In this document: positions 16,429 through 26,958 of the stretch, piece by piece
How positions within the stretch are numbered: the first letter of the stretch is position 1
How the letters are laid out: every line of letters begins with the position of its first letter
NCBI GenBank assembly: GCA_017532725.1
Contig: JAFXIZ010000016.1
Coordinates: 1 to 43,316 of the forward strand
DNA length: 43,316 nucleotides
Direction: 5' to 3'
From: Bacteroidaceae bacterium
GTDB lineage: Bacteria > Bacteroidota > Bacteroidia > Bacteroidales > Barnesiellaceae_A
The notes under the pieces: model-generated
What the model was told of the DNA's origin: nothing
What the model saw: only the letters and a program-made list of their open reading frames with translations
The model's database searches: none
Program-made: the position numbers and the translations under genes

Positions 16429-17801
16429 TATTGTTGCACTATCTCACATATTTGAGGTAAGAGTCTGTCGATGTCGCCGGCTCCTAATGTCAATAAGACT
16501 TCAAAGTTATACTCTTTTATCCGTTCTACCAACAAATCACGCCTACAAAGTTCCTTTTGAGGTGATAAAATTTTATCGAAGATGATTTGTGAAGTAACAC
16601 CTTCAATGGGTTCTTCGCGAGCAGGATAGATGTCGAGCAGTATTACCTCATCGGCAAGTGAGAGGGCTTCGGCAAATTGGGGCGCAAAATCGCGGGTGCG
16701 GGTATAGAGGTGTGGCTGGAATATAACACTCAACTTACGGTGTGGATAGAGTGCCTTTACCGAGCGTATGCTTGCGCGTAACTCATCGGGGTGGTGGGCA
16801 TAATCATCTATCATTACTCGCTCGGGAGTGCGTAACCAGAATTCAAAACGGCGTTTGGCTCCCTGAAAAGTGGCTATACCTTGACGCATTGCATCGGCCT
16901 CTACGCCACACAACCACGCCACAGCCATCGATGCTATGGCATTTTCGATATTAATCTCTACGGGTACACCGAGTTCTATGTCGTTGATGCGCCCCTCGGG
17001 GGTTACAAAGTCAAAGGTTATGCAACCATCGCCGATGTGTATATTCTCGGCGTGGAAGTCGCCCTCATCCTTCGAGTAACTGTATAGGCGCACACCTTCT
17101 TGCAGGCGTGGTTGCATCTTGATGCCTTTCTTCATCACCAATGCGCCACCGGGCTGAATCAATGAGGTAAAGTGTGCAAAACTCTCAAGGTATGCCTCCT
17201 CGGTACCATAAATATCCAAGTGGTCGGCATCGGTCGATGTTACAACGGCTATGTAAGGCAGCAGGTGGTGAAACGAACGGTCGAACTCATCGGCCTCAAT
17301 AACAGCATATTCACTATCTTGCGATAGAATGAGGTTGCTATCGTAATTGCGCAGGATTCCACCTAAAAAGGCATTGGCTCCTACACTCGACAGGTTGAAT
17401 ATATGTGCTGCCATACTCGAAGTGGTGGTCTTGCCGTGTGTGCCGGCAAAACAAAGTCCCTTGAGCGAGCGTGTAATCAGTCCTAACAGATGCGCTCGCT
17501 TTATTACATCGAATTGGTTGTTCATAAAATAGCACAACCCACTATGGTCGGCAGGAATAGCCGGTGTGTAAACAACCAATGTGTCGTTGGCGCAACGGCA
17601 ATATGAGGGAATGAGCGAGGCATCTTCATCGAAGAATAACTCGGCACCCTCTTGTTGTAACTGCTCGGTAAGGTGTGTAGGAGTGCGGTCGTAACCGGCA
17701 ACGCGCAAGCCTCGCGACAGGCAGTAGCGTACCAATGCGCTCATACCAATGCCTCCGGCTCCTACAAAATATACTGACTTATATGCTTCTAAATTTTTCA
17801 T
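16428..17801 (-). CDS. murC: UDP-N-acetylmuramate--L-alanine ligase
   Basis: A 457-residue cytoplasmic ligase that adds L-alanine to UDP-MurNAc, the first amino acid of the peptidoglycan stem. The N-terminal Rossmann domain has GAGGIGMS at 14-21, the ATP P-loop is GTHGKTTT at 120-127, and the central domain includes EADEFDRS. Its length is typical. It overlaps murG by 4 bases (ATGA) and ftsQ by one, so translation is probably coupled across all three. Confidence 0.97.
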   Translation of the reverse strand: MKNLEAYKSVYFVGAGGIGMSALVRYCLSRGLRVAGYDRTPTHLTEQLQQEGAELFFDEDASLIPSYCRCANDTLVVYTPAIPADHSGLCYFMNNQFDVIKRAHLLGLITRSLKGLCFAGTHGKTTTSSMAAHIFNLSSVGANAFLGGILRNYDSNLILSQDSEYAVIEADEFDRSFHHLLPYIAVVTSTDADHLDIYGTEEAYLESFAHFTSLIQPGGALVMKKGIKMQPRLQEGVRLYSYSKDEGDFHAENIHIGDGCITFDFVTPEGRINDIELGVPVEINIENAIASMAVAWLCGVEADAMRQGIATFQGAKRRFEFWLRTPERVMIDDYAHHPDELRASIRSVKALYPHRKLSVIFQPHLYTRTRDFAPQFAEALSLADEVILLDIYPAREEPIEGVTSQIIFDKILSPQKELCRRDLLVERIKEYNFEVLLTLGAGDIDRLLPQICEIVQQ

Positions 17802-18919
17802 TGTTTGTTTTCTTCAACAATACGACACACAATTTCCACAATGCGAGCAGCCGAGTTGCGTTGAGCCATCGCGGCTATCGATTGTGACATAGTAGTTAAG
17901 CGTTCTTTATCGCTTACAAGATTAACGGCAGTCGATACCAATTGTTGTTGGGCATCGGCATCCTTGATAAGGATTGCTGCGCCACGAGTCGAAAGGGCTT
18001 CGGCGTTCTTGGTTTGGTGGTCTTCAGCAACATTGGGCGAAGGTACCAAAATAACCGGCTTCTCCAGCAGGCACAACTCTGAAATAGAACTTGCTCCGGC
18101 TCGCGATATTACAAGGTCGGCAGCCTTATACGCCATATCCATACGCGATATGAAGGGCATCTGTTTGATGTTGTCGCAGGGCTTGTTGGCAAGTAACTCC
18201 TTGGCTGTAGGGTCATACGGCTTGCCGGTTTGCCATATCAACTGTACATCTTTGTCGTTAAATAATTCTATCGCATCGGCTATGGCGCGATTGATGGTGC
18301 GCGCCCCCAAACTGCCACCGACTACAAGAATAACTCTCTTGTCGGGGTTTAATTCAAAGAATTTGACGGCCTCCTCGCGGCTTATGGTGTCGTTGAAGAG
18401 GTCTTGACGCACGGGGTTGCCTGTCATTACAATCTTATCGGCTGGGAAGAAACGTTCCATACCCTCGTAAGCCACACATATAGCATTGGCTCGCGATGCC
18501 AGCAACTTGTTGGTTACTCCGGCAAAACCATTCTGCTCTTGCAGCAAGGTAGGGACACCCATACGCGATGCAGCCCACAGGGTAGGGCCACTTGCATAGC
18601 CTCCCACACCTACGGCTATATCGGGCTTGAACTCTTTTACAATCTTACGAGCCATCCCTATGCTCTTGCACAAGTTCCACAGTACCTTGAAGTTGCGCAG
18701 TAGGTTCTTACGGTCGAAACCGTAAACGGGCAGTCCTATTATCTTATATCCTGCGGCCGGTACTTTCTCCATCTCCATACGGCTTTCGGCTCCGACAAAG
18801 AGGATTTCGGCATCGGGAAAACGTAATTTTATCTCATTGGCTATCGATACAGCGGGGAATATATGCCCACCTGTACCTCCACCACTTATCAATACTCTCA
18901 TATTTCGTTTTTCTTTCAT
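17798..18919 (-). CDS. murG: Lipid I GlcNAc transferase MurG
   Basis: A 373-residue GT28 glycosyltransferase on the inner face of the membrane that adds GlcNAc to lipid I, making lipid II. The glycine-rich loop GGGTGGH is at 13-19. The C-terminal nucleotide-sugar domain has GGSLGARTIN and the SRAGASSISEL segment that contacts UDP-GlcNAc. A second possible start is Met7 (MRVLIS, 18901), which would leave a 30-base gap to ftsW instead of 12. It overlaps murC by 4 bases. Confidence 0.97.
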   Translation of the reverse strand: MKEKRNMRVLISGGGTGGHIFPAVSIANEIKLRFPDAEILFVGAESRMEMEKVPAAGYKIIGLPVYGFDRKNLLRNFKVLWNLCKSIGMARKIVKEFKPDIAVGVGGYASGPTLWAASRMGVPTLLQEQNGFAGVTNKLLASRANAICVAYEGMERFFPADKIVMTGNPVRQDLFNDTISREEAVKFFELNPDKRVILVVGGSLGARTINRAIADAIELFNDKDVQLIWQTGKPYDPTAKELLANKPCDNIKQMPFISRMDMAYKAADLVISRAGASSISELCLLEKPVILVPSPNVAEDHQTKNAEALSTRGAAILIKDADAQQQLVSTAVNLVSDKERLTTMSQSIAAMAQRNSAARIVEIVCRIVEENKQ

Positions 18920-18931
18920 TGCACTATATTT

Positions 18932-20254
18932 TTAGAATCCTGCGGCCGGATTTACGGCTTTCAAGTCATCGGGCAACTCATCATCGTCGTCGATTGGCTT
19001 TATTTCCGAGTCGGTACGTTCTACGGCATATCGGCTCACACTCAGCATTATACCCATTGCTATACTCATAATGGCAATAGACGTACCACCCTTACTGATG
19101 AAGGGCAACGGTTGTCCCGATACGGGTAATACACCTACCGATATGCACATATGGTAGAATGCCTGATAGGATATTACCAACGCCATACCCATTATGAGCA
19201 GTGAGGCATAAGCACTCTTACACTTCTTGCTTATCATACAGGCTCGTATGATGATGCCTAAATAACATAGCAAAACTATTGTTCCACCAAACAGCCCCAT
19301 CTCCTCAAGGATAATGGCATATATATAATCGGAGAATGCCAATTGCAAGCGCGAACATTCGCGACTGTTGCCGGGAATAACGCCTATGCCCCTGCCGTTG
19401 GCTATTGCCATATAGGCGTGGTGTTTCTGCGAGTTGTTGTTTAAGCCATAAGTTGTAGGCTTTTCGTACTCGGGGACAGAGCCGGGCAACCAATCTTTTA
19501 TACGATTTTTCCACGTGCTGAAACGTGATAGATATTTCGATGTCCGTTTATTAGTTTTCACAACTTCGGTTGTTGTGGTGGTAGAAGCAGTTTCCTTCTC
19601 CGACGGAACGTACGAAAATACGGCAACGGCAATACCTATCACGGCTACCAACGTTATCAATCCACCAATTATCAGTTTGCGAGGCAGTACCGAAAGAATC
19701 ATCATTGTACCACCTACCAGCAACACAAGCAGGGCATTGGAGCCTCCTTGCGTAATGAGTAGTCCCACAAATAATACGATGATACCCAAGCCTATCCATA
19801 CTCCCTTGGATGACAAACCCGAGCCGTCGGGATTTTGGAATCTCGATAGGAAATAGGCCAATGCCATTGCATTACCCAACTTGCAAGGCTCGGCAGCCTG
19901 TACCGATACGCCCATTATATCGATACTGCGAATGGCTCCGTTGACCGATGTGCCGATGAAGGGTGTAAGTGCGGCCAATACTATCGCTCCTAATGCTACA
20001 AAAGGCATCATTACCTTTGTCCATTTATAGTGTAGATGTTCCAAGCCGAACATAAAGACAAAACCTATAACCAACCATTGGACGTGCGAGGTGATAGGCA
20101 GATATACGCTTCCGTTCTTCAACTCGAGGCTGCTTGCACTGAATACTTCTATTATCGATACGGTGCATAGTACGATGTAGCAAGCCCACAGTGTCCAATC
20201 GGAAGTATATTTAATCTTCTTTTTAGGAACTTTCGATGTTATAATATGTTCCAT
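18932..20254 (-). CDS. ftsW: SEDS peptidoglycan polymerase FtsW
   Basis: A 440-residue polytopic protein of the SEDS family, the glycosyltransferase that polymerises septal lipid II together with FtsI. The family segment SDYIYAIILEEMG is preceded by GNSRECSRLQL. In many homologues that spot reads closer to GNS-x(4-6)-LPEA, so the usual LP is replaced here. A long Thr-rich outside loop (PSEKETASTTTTTEVV onward, about 218-270) and an acidic C-terminal tail stand out. It lies between murD and murG with gaps of 11 and 12 bases. Confidence 0.95.
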   Translation of the reverse strand: MEHIITSKVPKKKIKYTSDWTLWACYIVLCTVSIIEVFSASSLELKNGSVYLPITSHVQWLVIGFVFMFGLEHLHYKWTKVMMPFVALGAIVLAALTPFIGTSVNGAIRSIDIMGVSVQAAEPCKLGNAMALAYFLSRFQNPDGSGLSSKGVWIGLGIIVLFVGLLITQGGSNALLVLLVGGTMMILSVLPRKLIIGGLITLVAVIGIAVAVFSYVPSEKETASTTTTTEVVKTNKRTSKYLSRFSTWKNRIKDWLPGSVPEYEKPTTYGLNNNSQKHHAYMAIANGRGIGVIPGNSRECSRLQLAFSDYIYAIILEEMGLFGGTIVLLCYLGIIIRACMISKKCKSAYASLLIMGMALVISYQAFYHMCISVGVLPVSGQPLPFISKGGTSIAIMSIAMGIMLSVSRYAVERTDSEIKPIDDDDELPDDLKAVNPAAGF

Positions 20255-20265
20255 ACTCTTTGGTA

Positions 20266-21606
20266 TTATAGTTGACGTACGCAGGTTTTAAATTGCTTGC
20301 CACGATCCTCGTAACTGGTAAAGAGGTCGAAACTTGCACAGCAGGGTGATAGCAATACGGTATCTCCGGCTTGCGCGGCATTGTATGCCAATGTTACAGC
20401 CTCCTGCATCGAGCCGGCATCGGCTATATAAGGCACTTTGCCGTCGAAGAAGGCGTGCAACTTGCTGTTATCTATACCCATACAGATGATGGCCTTCACC
20501 TTGTCGAGTACCAATTGCTCTATCTCGCTGTAGTCGTTACCCTTGTCTTTGCCTCCCAATATAAGCACTACGGGTGTATCCATACTCTCAAGTGCGTACC
20601 AACAAGAGTTGACGTTAGTGGCTTTGGAGTCGTTGATGAATCGTACCCCTCGCACCGTGGCAACCGGCTCAAGTCGATGCTCTACGGCTTGGAAGTCGCT
20701 CAATGCTCGGCGAATATCTTCCTTCTCGATGTGTAACAGGTTGGCCGAGATACCTGCTGCCAATGAGTTGTACAGATTGTGGCGACCGGGTAGTGCCAAG
20801 TCGCTCTCGCTCATTGTGAAGGTCTCTTCGTCGGTGTTTATAACGAGTTGATTATCCTTGGTGTAGGCTCTTGAATCGGCCTCGGGTGTTTCGCTGAAGG
20901 GGAATACTCGCGATTGCAGTTGCAATGTGCGCAACTTTTCGTTGATAATGGGGTCATCGTTCCAATATACAAAGGCATCGTCGTTGGTTTGGTTGCGTGT
21001 AATACGGAACTTGGCGTCGATATAGTTCTCCATCTTGTGGTCGTAGCGATCGAGGTGGTCGGGAGTGATGTTCAGCAGGACAGCGATATCGGCTTTGAAG
21101 TCGTACATATTATCGAGTTGGAAACTGCTCAATTCCACTACATAATATTCGTAGTCGCAGGTGGCTACCTGCAGGGCAAGGCTTTGCCCTACATTTCCTG
21201 CCAAGCCTACCTTCAGTCCGGCACTCTTAAGAATGTGGTATGTAAGCAGGGTTGTGGTGGTTTTGCCGTTACTACCTGTAATACATATCATACGGGCATC
21301 GGTGTAACGACCGGCAAACTCTATTTCCGAAATTATGGGCGTACCCTTCTCGGTAAGTGCTACAATAAGGGGGGCTGTATCGGGGATGCCGGGGCTTTTT
21401 ATAACCTCATCGGCATCGATGATACGGTCGTATGTATGTTGCTTCTCTTCCCACGCTATGTCATACTTGTTGAGCAAGTCTTTGTATTTGTCTTTGATTA
21501 CCGACATATCCGATACAAATACATCGAAACCTTTGACTTTAGCCAAAACAGCAGCGCCGGCTCCACTCTCGCCGGCTCCTAATACTACGATTTTTTTCTT
21601 ATCCAT
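20266..21606 (-). CDS. murD: UDP-MurNAc-L-alanine--D-glutamate ligase
   Basis: A 446-residue cytoplasmic Mur ligase that adds D-glutamate to UDP-MurNAc-L-Ala. It has an N-terminal nucleotide-binding domain with GAGESGAG at 10-17, the ATP P-loop GSNGKTTTT at 111-119, and a C-terminal domain with INDSKATN and SPCCASFDLF, all typical of MurD. It sits 11 bases after mraY and 11 before ftsW. Confidence 0.97.
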   Translation of the reverse strand: MDKKKIVVLGAGESGAGAAVLAKVKGFDVFVSDMSVIKDKYKDLLNKYDIAWEEKQHTYDRIIDADEVIKSPGIPDTAPLIVALTEKGTPIISEIEFAGRYTDARMICITGSNGKTTTTLLTYHILKSAGLKVGLAGNVGQSLALQVATCDYEYYVVELSSFQLDNMYDFKADIAVLLNITPDHLDRYDHKMENYIDAKFRITRNQTNDDAFVYWNDDPIINEKLRTLQLQSRVFPFSETPEADSRAYTKDNQLVINTDEETFTMSESDLALPGRHNLYNSLAAGISANLLHIEKEDIRRALSDFQAVEHRLEPVATVRGVRFINDSKATNVNSCWYALESMDTPVVLILGGKDKGNDYSEIEQLVLDKVKAIICMGIDNSKLHAFFDGKVPYIADAGSMQEAVTLAYNAAQAGDTVLLSPCCASFDLFTSYEDRGKQFKTCVRQL

Positions 21607-21617
21607 AATTCCCTCTC

Positions 21618-22871
21618 TTAACGAATCTTGAGTGTTACCAATGTTATAACTGCCAATATGATACCCACTATCCAGAAACGAGTTACAAGTTTGGTTTCGG
21701 GTATGATACTCAGTGGCTTTTGTATTAATGCATCGATTCCGGCATTACCGGGTTTCTGGAAATGGTGATGCAACGGCGACATCTTAAAAACGCGTTTGCC
21801 TACACCGGTGCGACGTTTGGTGATTTTAAAGTATGTCGTTTGTATGATTACCGATAATGCTTCTACAAAGAATACGCCACACAAAATGGGAATGAGCAAC
21901 TCTTTGTGAATAAGAATGGCAAATACTGCAATAATACCACCCAAAGTGAGGCTGCCGGTGTCGCCCATAAATACCTGTGCCGGTGCCGAGTTGTACCATA
22001 AAAATCCGATAGTGGCACCAATGAAGGCTGCCATAAATACCACTAACTCGCCACTGCCGGGGATGTACATAATGTTAAAGTATGAGGCATACTCGATGTG
22101 TCCCGAGAAGTATGCCAATATACCCAATGCCACACCTATTATGGCCGATGTGCCGGTGGCGAGGCCATCCAACCCATCGGTGAGGTTAGCACTGTTTGAT
22201 ACGGCTGTTACAACAAGAATAATAACCAAGATAAATATTATCCATCCGGCAGTCTCTTGGTGCTCACCCATAAAGGGTACAAGGTCGGCATAATCGAAGT
22301 TGTGGTTCTTGACAAACGGAATTGTTGTTTGAGTCGATTTGACATTCTCTTGGCGATACTCTATTTCGGTGCCACTTGTGCCGGGGACTTCTACATTTTC
22401 GCGTATGACAAAATCGGGGCTGCAATAGAGTGTGATGCCTACTATCAGACCCAAGCCTACTTGGCCTATTATCTTGAATTTGCCGTGCATACCCTCTTTG
22501 TCTTTCTTGATTACTTTGATATAATCATCGGCAAATCCCAAAAAGCCCAACCACACTGTAGTAACAAGCATCAGTACCATATAGAGGCTGTTGAGTTTAC
22601 CTACCAATAGGCAGGGTACGAGTATCGATATGATGATGATGATACCACCCATTGTGGGTGTGCCTTTCTTTGAATTTTCGCCTTCCAAGCCCAAGTTGCG
22701 CACCAACTCGCCCATTTGGTTTATCTTGAGTCGTTCTATGATGCGCTTGCCTATTATCGTTGCGATAAAGAGTGAGAGTATGAGGGCCATACCGGCTCGG
22801 AACGAGATGTAACTCCACAAACCCACACCGGGCATTTGTATGTTTAAATCGGTAAAAAAGTGATATAGCAT
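21618..22871 (-). CDS. mraY: Phospho-MurNAc-pentapeptide transferase MraY
   Basis: A 417-residue polytopic enzyme that moves phospho-MurNAc-pentapeptide onto undecaprenyl phosphate, giving lipid I. The magnesium/substrate motifs are ADD at 114-116 and NLTDGLDGLA at 229-238, and PLHHHF lies near the C-terminus. It is longer than the roughly 360 residues of the E. coli enzyme. The extra length is mainly a polar stretch at about 150-208 between two membrane segments, which should lie outside the cytoplasm and seems to be a lineage feature. It follows murE by 25 bases. Confidence 0.97.
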   Translation of the reverse strand: MLYHFFTDLNIQMPGVGLWSYISFRAGMALILSLFIATIIGKRIIERLKINQMGELVRNLGLEGENSKKGTPTMGGIIIIISILVPCLLVGKLNSLYMVLMLVTTVWLGFLGFADDYIKVIKKDKEGMHGKFKIIGQVGLGLIVGITLYCSPDFVIRENVEVPGTSGTEIEYRQENVKSTQTTIPFVKNHNFDYADLVPFMGEHQETAGWIIFILVIILVVTAVSNSANLTDGLDGLATGTSAIIGVALGILAYFSGHIEYASYFNIMYIPGSGELVVFMAAFIGATIGFLWYNSAPAQVFMGDTGSLTLGGIIAVFAILIHKELLIPILCGVFFVEALSVIIQTTYFKITKRRTGVGKRVFKMSPLHHHFQKPGNAGIDALIQKPLSIIPETKLVTRFWIVGIILAVITLVTLKIR

Positions 22872-22896
22872 AATTTAGTCTTTTTTCTTCGGGGGG

Positions 22897-24345
22897 TTAT
22901 TCGGCAAAAATTTTCTTTACTTCTTCGCAATCATCGAAGTGATGCTTTACTCCTTGTATCTCTTGATAATCTTCGTGACCCTTACCGGCTATGAGTATAA
23001 CATCGCCCTTCTGTGCTAATCGAACGGCTGTTCGGATGGCTTGGCGACGGTCGGTTATCGAGAGTGTATGTTTCATTGCTTCGCTGTCGAGTCCTGCTTG
23101 CATATCGGCAAGTATATCATCGGGATTCTCAAAACGTGGATTGTCGGATGTGAGTACCAACTCATCGCTCAGGCGTGCTGCTTCGCGTGCCATAATAGGA
23201 CGCTTGCCCTTGTCACGATTGCCTCCTGCTCCTACTACTGTAATGATGCGACCATTGGGGGTAACATCGCGAAGGGTAGAGAGTACGTTTACCAATGCGT
23301 CGGGAGTATGTGCGTAATCGACTACAGCAACATAGCCTTGAGGCGAATATATCGTTTGGAAGCGACCTGCCACCGGCACAAGCATACTCATATTGACAAG
23401 CACATCTTCCTTGTCGCGTCCCAGCAGACAGGTTGCTGCATATACTGCCAGCAGGTTATATACATTGAAACGACCCACAAAGTGTGTTTCAACCTCGCGT
23501 CCGTCAAAGGCTATCGATGTGCCGTCAAGACGGCTCTCGACGATGCGCGCCTTAAAGTTGGCCATAGCGCGCAAAGAGTAGGTATATTTCTTGGCGCGAG
23601 TATTTTGCAACATCACTTCGCCTACCTTGTCGTCAACGTTTGTAAGGGCAAAGGCGTCGGCCGGCAGTGCATCGAAAAACATCTTCTTGGCATTAAGATA
23701 GGCATCGACGGTCTTGTGGTAGTCGAGGTGGTCGCGTGTAAGATTGCTGAATATACCTCCGGCAAATTTCAATCCGGCTATGCGATGCTGATGTGCCGAG
23801 TGTGAACTTACCTCCATAAAGGCATATTTGCAGCCGGCATCGACCATCCTGCGCAACAAGGCATTGAGCGAAATGGGGTCGGGGGTGGTGTGTGTAGCCG
23901 GTACAACTTCTTGGTCGATGTAGTTGCACACGGTCGATAGGAGTCCTACCTTTTCGCCGAAAAGACGGAACATTTCATACAACAGCGTGGCTGTGGTTGT
24001 CTTTCCGTTTGTTCCGGTAACACCTACGAGAGTAAGTTCTTGCGAGGGGTCGTCGTACCAGCGCGATGCCAATCGGCCAAGTGCTTCGGCACTGTTTTTT
24101 ACCTGTACAAAAAAGATATTTTGTGGTGCATCGGTCGGAATATCCTCGCATATCACAACTGTAGCACCTTGCTCTATGGCCTTGGGTATGTATTGGTGAC
24201 CATCGGTTTGCGAGCCTCTTACAGCCACAAACGCATAATCGGCCTTTATGTTGCGCGAGTCGGCATCTATTCCGTTTATCGCAGTAGGTTTATTACCTTG
24301 CGATTGGATGATTGTTATAGCCGACAGTAGTTTGTTAATATCCAT
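22897..24345 (-). CDS. murE: UDP-MurNAc-tripeptide synthetase, meso-DAP type
   Basis: A 482-residue Mur ligase that adds the third stem residue. The ATP P-loop is GTNGKTTT at 111-118. The motif DNPR at 401-404 is the one that recognises meso-diaminopimelate, so this cell should have DAP-type rather than lysine-type wall. HTTPDP and SSHS (ending the EVSSHS motif) fit the UDP-sugar-binding site. It lies 11 bases after ftsI and 25 before mraY. murF is not in this cluster. Confidence 0.97.
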   Translation of the reverse strand: MDINKLLSAITIIQSQGNKPTAINGIDADSRNIKADYAFVAVRGSQTDGHQYIPKAIEQGATVVICEDIPTDAPQNIFFVQVKNSAEALGRLASRWYDDPSQELTLVGVTGTNGKTTTATLLYEMFRLFGEKVGLLSTVCNYIDQEVVPATHTTPDPISLNALLRRMVDAGCKYAFMEVSSHSAHQHRIAGLKFAGGIFSNLTRDHLDYHKTVDAYLNAKKMFFDALPADAFALTNVDDKVGEVMLQNTRAKKYTYSLRAMANFKARIVESRLDGTSIAFDGREVETHFVGRFNVYNLLAVYAATCLLGRDKEDVLVNMSMLVPVAGRFQTIYSPQGYVAVVDYAHTPDALVNVLSTLRDVTPNGRIITVVGAGGNRDKGKRPIMAREAARLSDELVLTSDNPRFENPDDILADMQAGLDSEAMKHTLSITDRRQAIRTAVRLAQKGDVILIAGKGHEDYQEIQGVKHHFDDCEEVKKIFAE

Positions 24346-24356
24346 AATCTATATTT

Positions 24357-26576
24357 TTATTTCAATATCAATTTTATTTTCATACCCTTCTGCAAGGGGA
24401 GCCCCGGTTGCAACGATTGTCGCTCGACTCGCCCCATACCTTGCAACTCTACGATTAGTCCCAATCGCTCCAATTCGTAGATAGCCTCTTGTGCAGTCCA
24501 ACCTATAACCGACGGTACTTCACATTGTACCGGCTCATTGGTTGTTTCGGTATCTATGACTACTCTCTCGGTGAAAGAGGTGTCGGGCAACGGGTGTTGG
24601 TCGAGATAGTTGTAAATGTGCTTGTCGTAGTCGTGCGCTGCATCGTTGCGAGGAGGGGTAGGCATAGAGTCGGATGAGGCATAATTAACACTGCATTCCA
24701 ACAAATTTCTATTGTACATCTCCTCGACAATGGCTCGGAATACGCCTCCCGGTACACCACCTGCCCAAGCCGTATTGACTCGGGGCTTGTCAACAACTAC
24801 GATGCAAGAGTATTGAGGATTTTCGTATGGGAAGAATCCTGCAAAAGCGAGTCGCCACACACCATCGATATAATCTTCGCTGTAGCGTTTCACACCATTG
24901 GCGTCGTAAGTGAACGACTCGACAGTCGCTTTTGCCGTACCTGTCTTTCCTGCTATCACTACACGACCCTCTTTTATGCCTCGGGCAGTACCTATGGGGC
25001 TGTTTACAACACCATATAGCATTTCGCGCAATTGTTGGGCGTGTTCGGGGGTGCAGAAGTGTTCGTTCAGACACACCGGCTCGAATATGGTGTCAACCTG
25101 CCCATCTCGTATCAGCGATTTCAATAACTTGGGTTGCATAAGGCGTCCGTTATTGGCTATGGCGTTATATACCGACAAGGTTGTGACGGGTGAGAATCGG
25201 TTGTGGTAACCGAATATCATCTGCGCATAGGAGTAGTATTGCCACTGTTTTTCAAATTGCATAGGCACGACGTGAGGCGATTGGGCGTCGGGCAGTGGCA
25301 GCAAATCCATTGTCTGCATAATTCCCGAGTTGCGAATGTCGTGAACAAAGTCGTTGTAACGGCCTCGATATACGTCGCCTACAATCTTGCATATACCTCG
25401 GTTGTCCGAGCGAATGATAACCTCTTCGACGGTCAACGGGTTTTTATAGTAACTTATCTTTTTATAACCACCTATTTCGGGTATTGCACCTTCCGAGTGA
25501 AACTCGCGTTTGGGGTTGATATTGCCGTTTTCCATCGCCATAAGCATCGATAGCGTTTTTACTACCGAGCCGGGCTCTATGGCCGTAATGGCGTAGTTGC
25601 GTCGCGTCTTGAAGGTGTATTTGCCATTCTTGTTTCTCTCAACATTGGCTATGGCGCGTATTTCGCCGGTAGCCACTTCCATAATGACTGCCGTGCCATA
25701 CTCGGCGCGTTGCGATTTCATCATATGCATCAGGTTGCGCTCGGCAATCTCTTGCACTGTCATATCGAGGGTGGTTACCACATCGTATCCTGCTACGGGT
25801 GGCTCTATCACGCGCATACCGAAACCCCAGTGTTCTTGTTGCTTCTGTGCCGTACCGTAACTGCCAAACAGCAAGGTATCAAGGCCTCGTTCCAAGCCCG
25901 ATGTTCCGTGCCACTCATCTCGTTTGTAATTCTTGTTGTGTTCCAACATCTCGGCTGTGGCTTGTGTGGCCCTGCCCAGAACTACCGATGTCAATGAGTC
26001 GTAGGGGTAGTAGCGTTTGTAGGTTCTTATGCGAGTGAGTCCTGTGCGTTTGCCCTTGCGCTTGTTCTGGAATGTGGCTATCTCCTTCAGTTCATTAAAT
26101 TGCAAGTCGGTAATGTCCTCAACTAAGACACAACTATTCGACGCTTGTTTGCGTTTCTTGGTTATATATTGCGCATACTCCTCTTGTGTCTTTACAGGAT
26201 ACTTCTGTGCCAAGTAACTGCACAGCATATCAAGGTTGAGCGTGTCGGGGATGCCACTGCCTTGTGGATGCTTTATGTTGATATAGAGGGTGGTATCTAT
26301 TCCCGGGTCTTTAAAATCGACAAACGCGGTGTAAAGGGCTACCGTTTGAGCCAATGGTGTCCCGTTGCAAGCAAGTATGTTGCCACGTTGAGGTGTAGCC
26401 AAGCGTATCGAGTCGAGTTTCAACATCGTTTCGGCTTTCTTGTTCCAATGTGGAGCATCTATAATACTTGTTTTGACTGCCGCATATAATATGGCGATGG
26501 CAAAGATGACTGCCACCATCTCGACAAACCAATACGGGCTTTTGTTTTTTCTCTTTTCCTGTTTCTTACTTTTCAT
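24357..26576 (-). CDS. ftsI: Septal transpeptidase PBP3/FtsI with a C-terminal PASTA domain
   Basis: A 739-residue class B penicillin-binding protein that cross-links septal peptidoglycan with FtsW. It has a cytoplasmic tail rich in Lys, a membrane segment (about 17-37) and a pedestal domain. The transpeptidase domain has all three motifs: SVVK at 337-340 (Ser337 nucleophile), SDN at 390-392 and KTGT at 544-547. One PASTA domain closes the protein (about 686-739), an addition absent from E. coli FtsI. Its start overlaps ftsL by 11 bases. Confidence 0.97.
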   Translation of the reverse strand: MKSKKQEKRKNKSPYWFVEMVAVIFAIAILYAAVKTSIIDAPHWNKKAETMLKLDSIRLATPQRGNILACNGTPLAQTVALYTAFVDFKDPGIDTTLYINIKHPQGSGIPDTLNLDMLCSYLAQKYPVKTQEEYAQYITKKRKQASNSCVLVEDITDLQFNELKEIATFQNKRKGKRTGLTRIRTYKRYYPYDSLTSVVLGRATQATAEMLEHNKNYKRDEWHGTSGLERGLDTLLFGSYGTAQKQQEHWGFGMRVIEPPVAGYDVVTTLDMTVQEIAERNLMHMMKSQRAEYGTAVIMEVATGEIRAIANVERNKNGKYTFKTRRNYAITAIEPGSVVKTLSMLMAMENGNINPKREFHSEGAIPEIGGYKKISYYKNPLTVEEVIIRSDNRGICKIVGDVYRGRYNDFVHDIRNSGIMQTMDLLPLPDAQSPHVVPMQFEKQWQYYSYAQMIFGYHNRFSPVTTLSVYNAIANNGRLMQPKLLKSLIRDGQVDTIFEPVCLNEHFCTPEHAQQLREMLYGVVNSPIGTARGIKEGRVVIAGKTGTAKATVESFTYDANGVKRYSEDYIDGVWRLAFAGFFPYENPQYSCIVVVDKPRVNTAWAGGVPGGVFRAIVEEMYNRNLLECSVNYASSDSMPTPPRNDAAHDYDKHIYNYLDQHPLPDTSFTERVVIDTETTNEPVQCEVPSVIGWTAQEAIYELERLGLIVELQGMGRVERQSLQPGLPLQKGMKIKLILK

Positions 26577-26958
26577 TCTTTACAGGGGCATTTATTGGTT
26601 CAACAACAATCTCTTTCTTTGGCTCGGGCGAACTGATGAGTGGTAACTTGTGGCGTTCTACTGCTTCCGAAATTTCGTGCAAGCGCAAGTTCTCATCACG
26701 TTTGTATTCCAATAGAATGCGATCGGTGGTGCGATCTATCAGTTGTGTCTCCAATTTCTTTATTTTGTTGAGTTGCACCATATACATATTGCGGTGTGCA
26801 ATGGAGGCCAACAAGAGTGCTACAACGGTGAGCAGAATACCCCAATAGTTGGCAAATACCTCGCGAGGAAAGAATTTGCCGTTGAGGATGCGACCGAGTG
26901 TCTTTCGGAATCCGTCACCCTTTTTCGGTGTCTTATCTGTTGTCTCTTCCTTTTTCAT
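26566..26958 (-). CDS. ftsL: FtsL-like divisome protein
   Basis: A 130-residue bitopic protein with a basic cytoplasmic N-terminus, one membrane segment (about 39-56) and a short outside region (about 60-105) with a heptad pattern suited to a coiled coil with a DivIC/FtsB partner. It ends in a Pro/Glu/Lys tail. Sequence identity across FtsL is very low, so the call rests on size, topology and its place between rsmH and ftsI. It overlaps rsmH by 4 bases and ftsI by 11. Confidence 0.85.
   Translation of the reverse strand: MKKEETTDKTPKKGDGFRKTLGRILNGKFFPREVFANYWGILLTVVALLLASIAHRNMYMVQLNKIKKLETQLIDRTTDRILLEYKRDENLRLHEISEAVERHKLPLISSPEPKKEIVVEPINAPVKNEK

Noticed and set aside
23041..23805. 254-codon plus-strand frame antisense to murE
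   Set aside because: Shadow of a well-supported gene; Cys/His/Tyr-rich composition with no domain. Similar antisense frames over ftsZ, ftsA, murD, serS, ansA and the glucosaminidase were rejected for the same reason.
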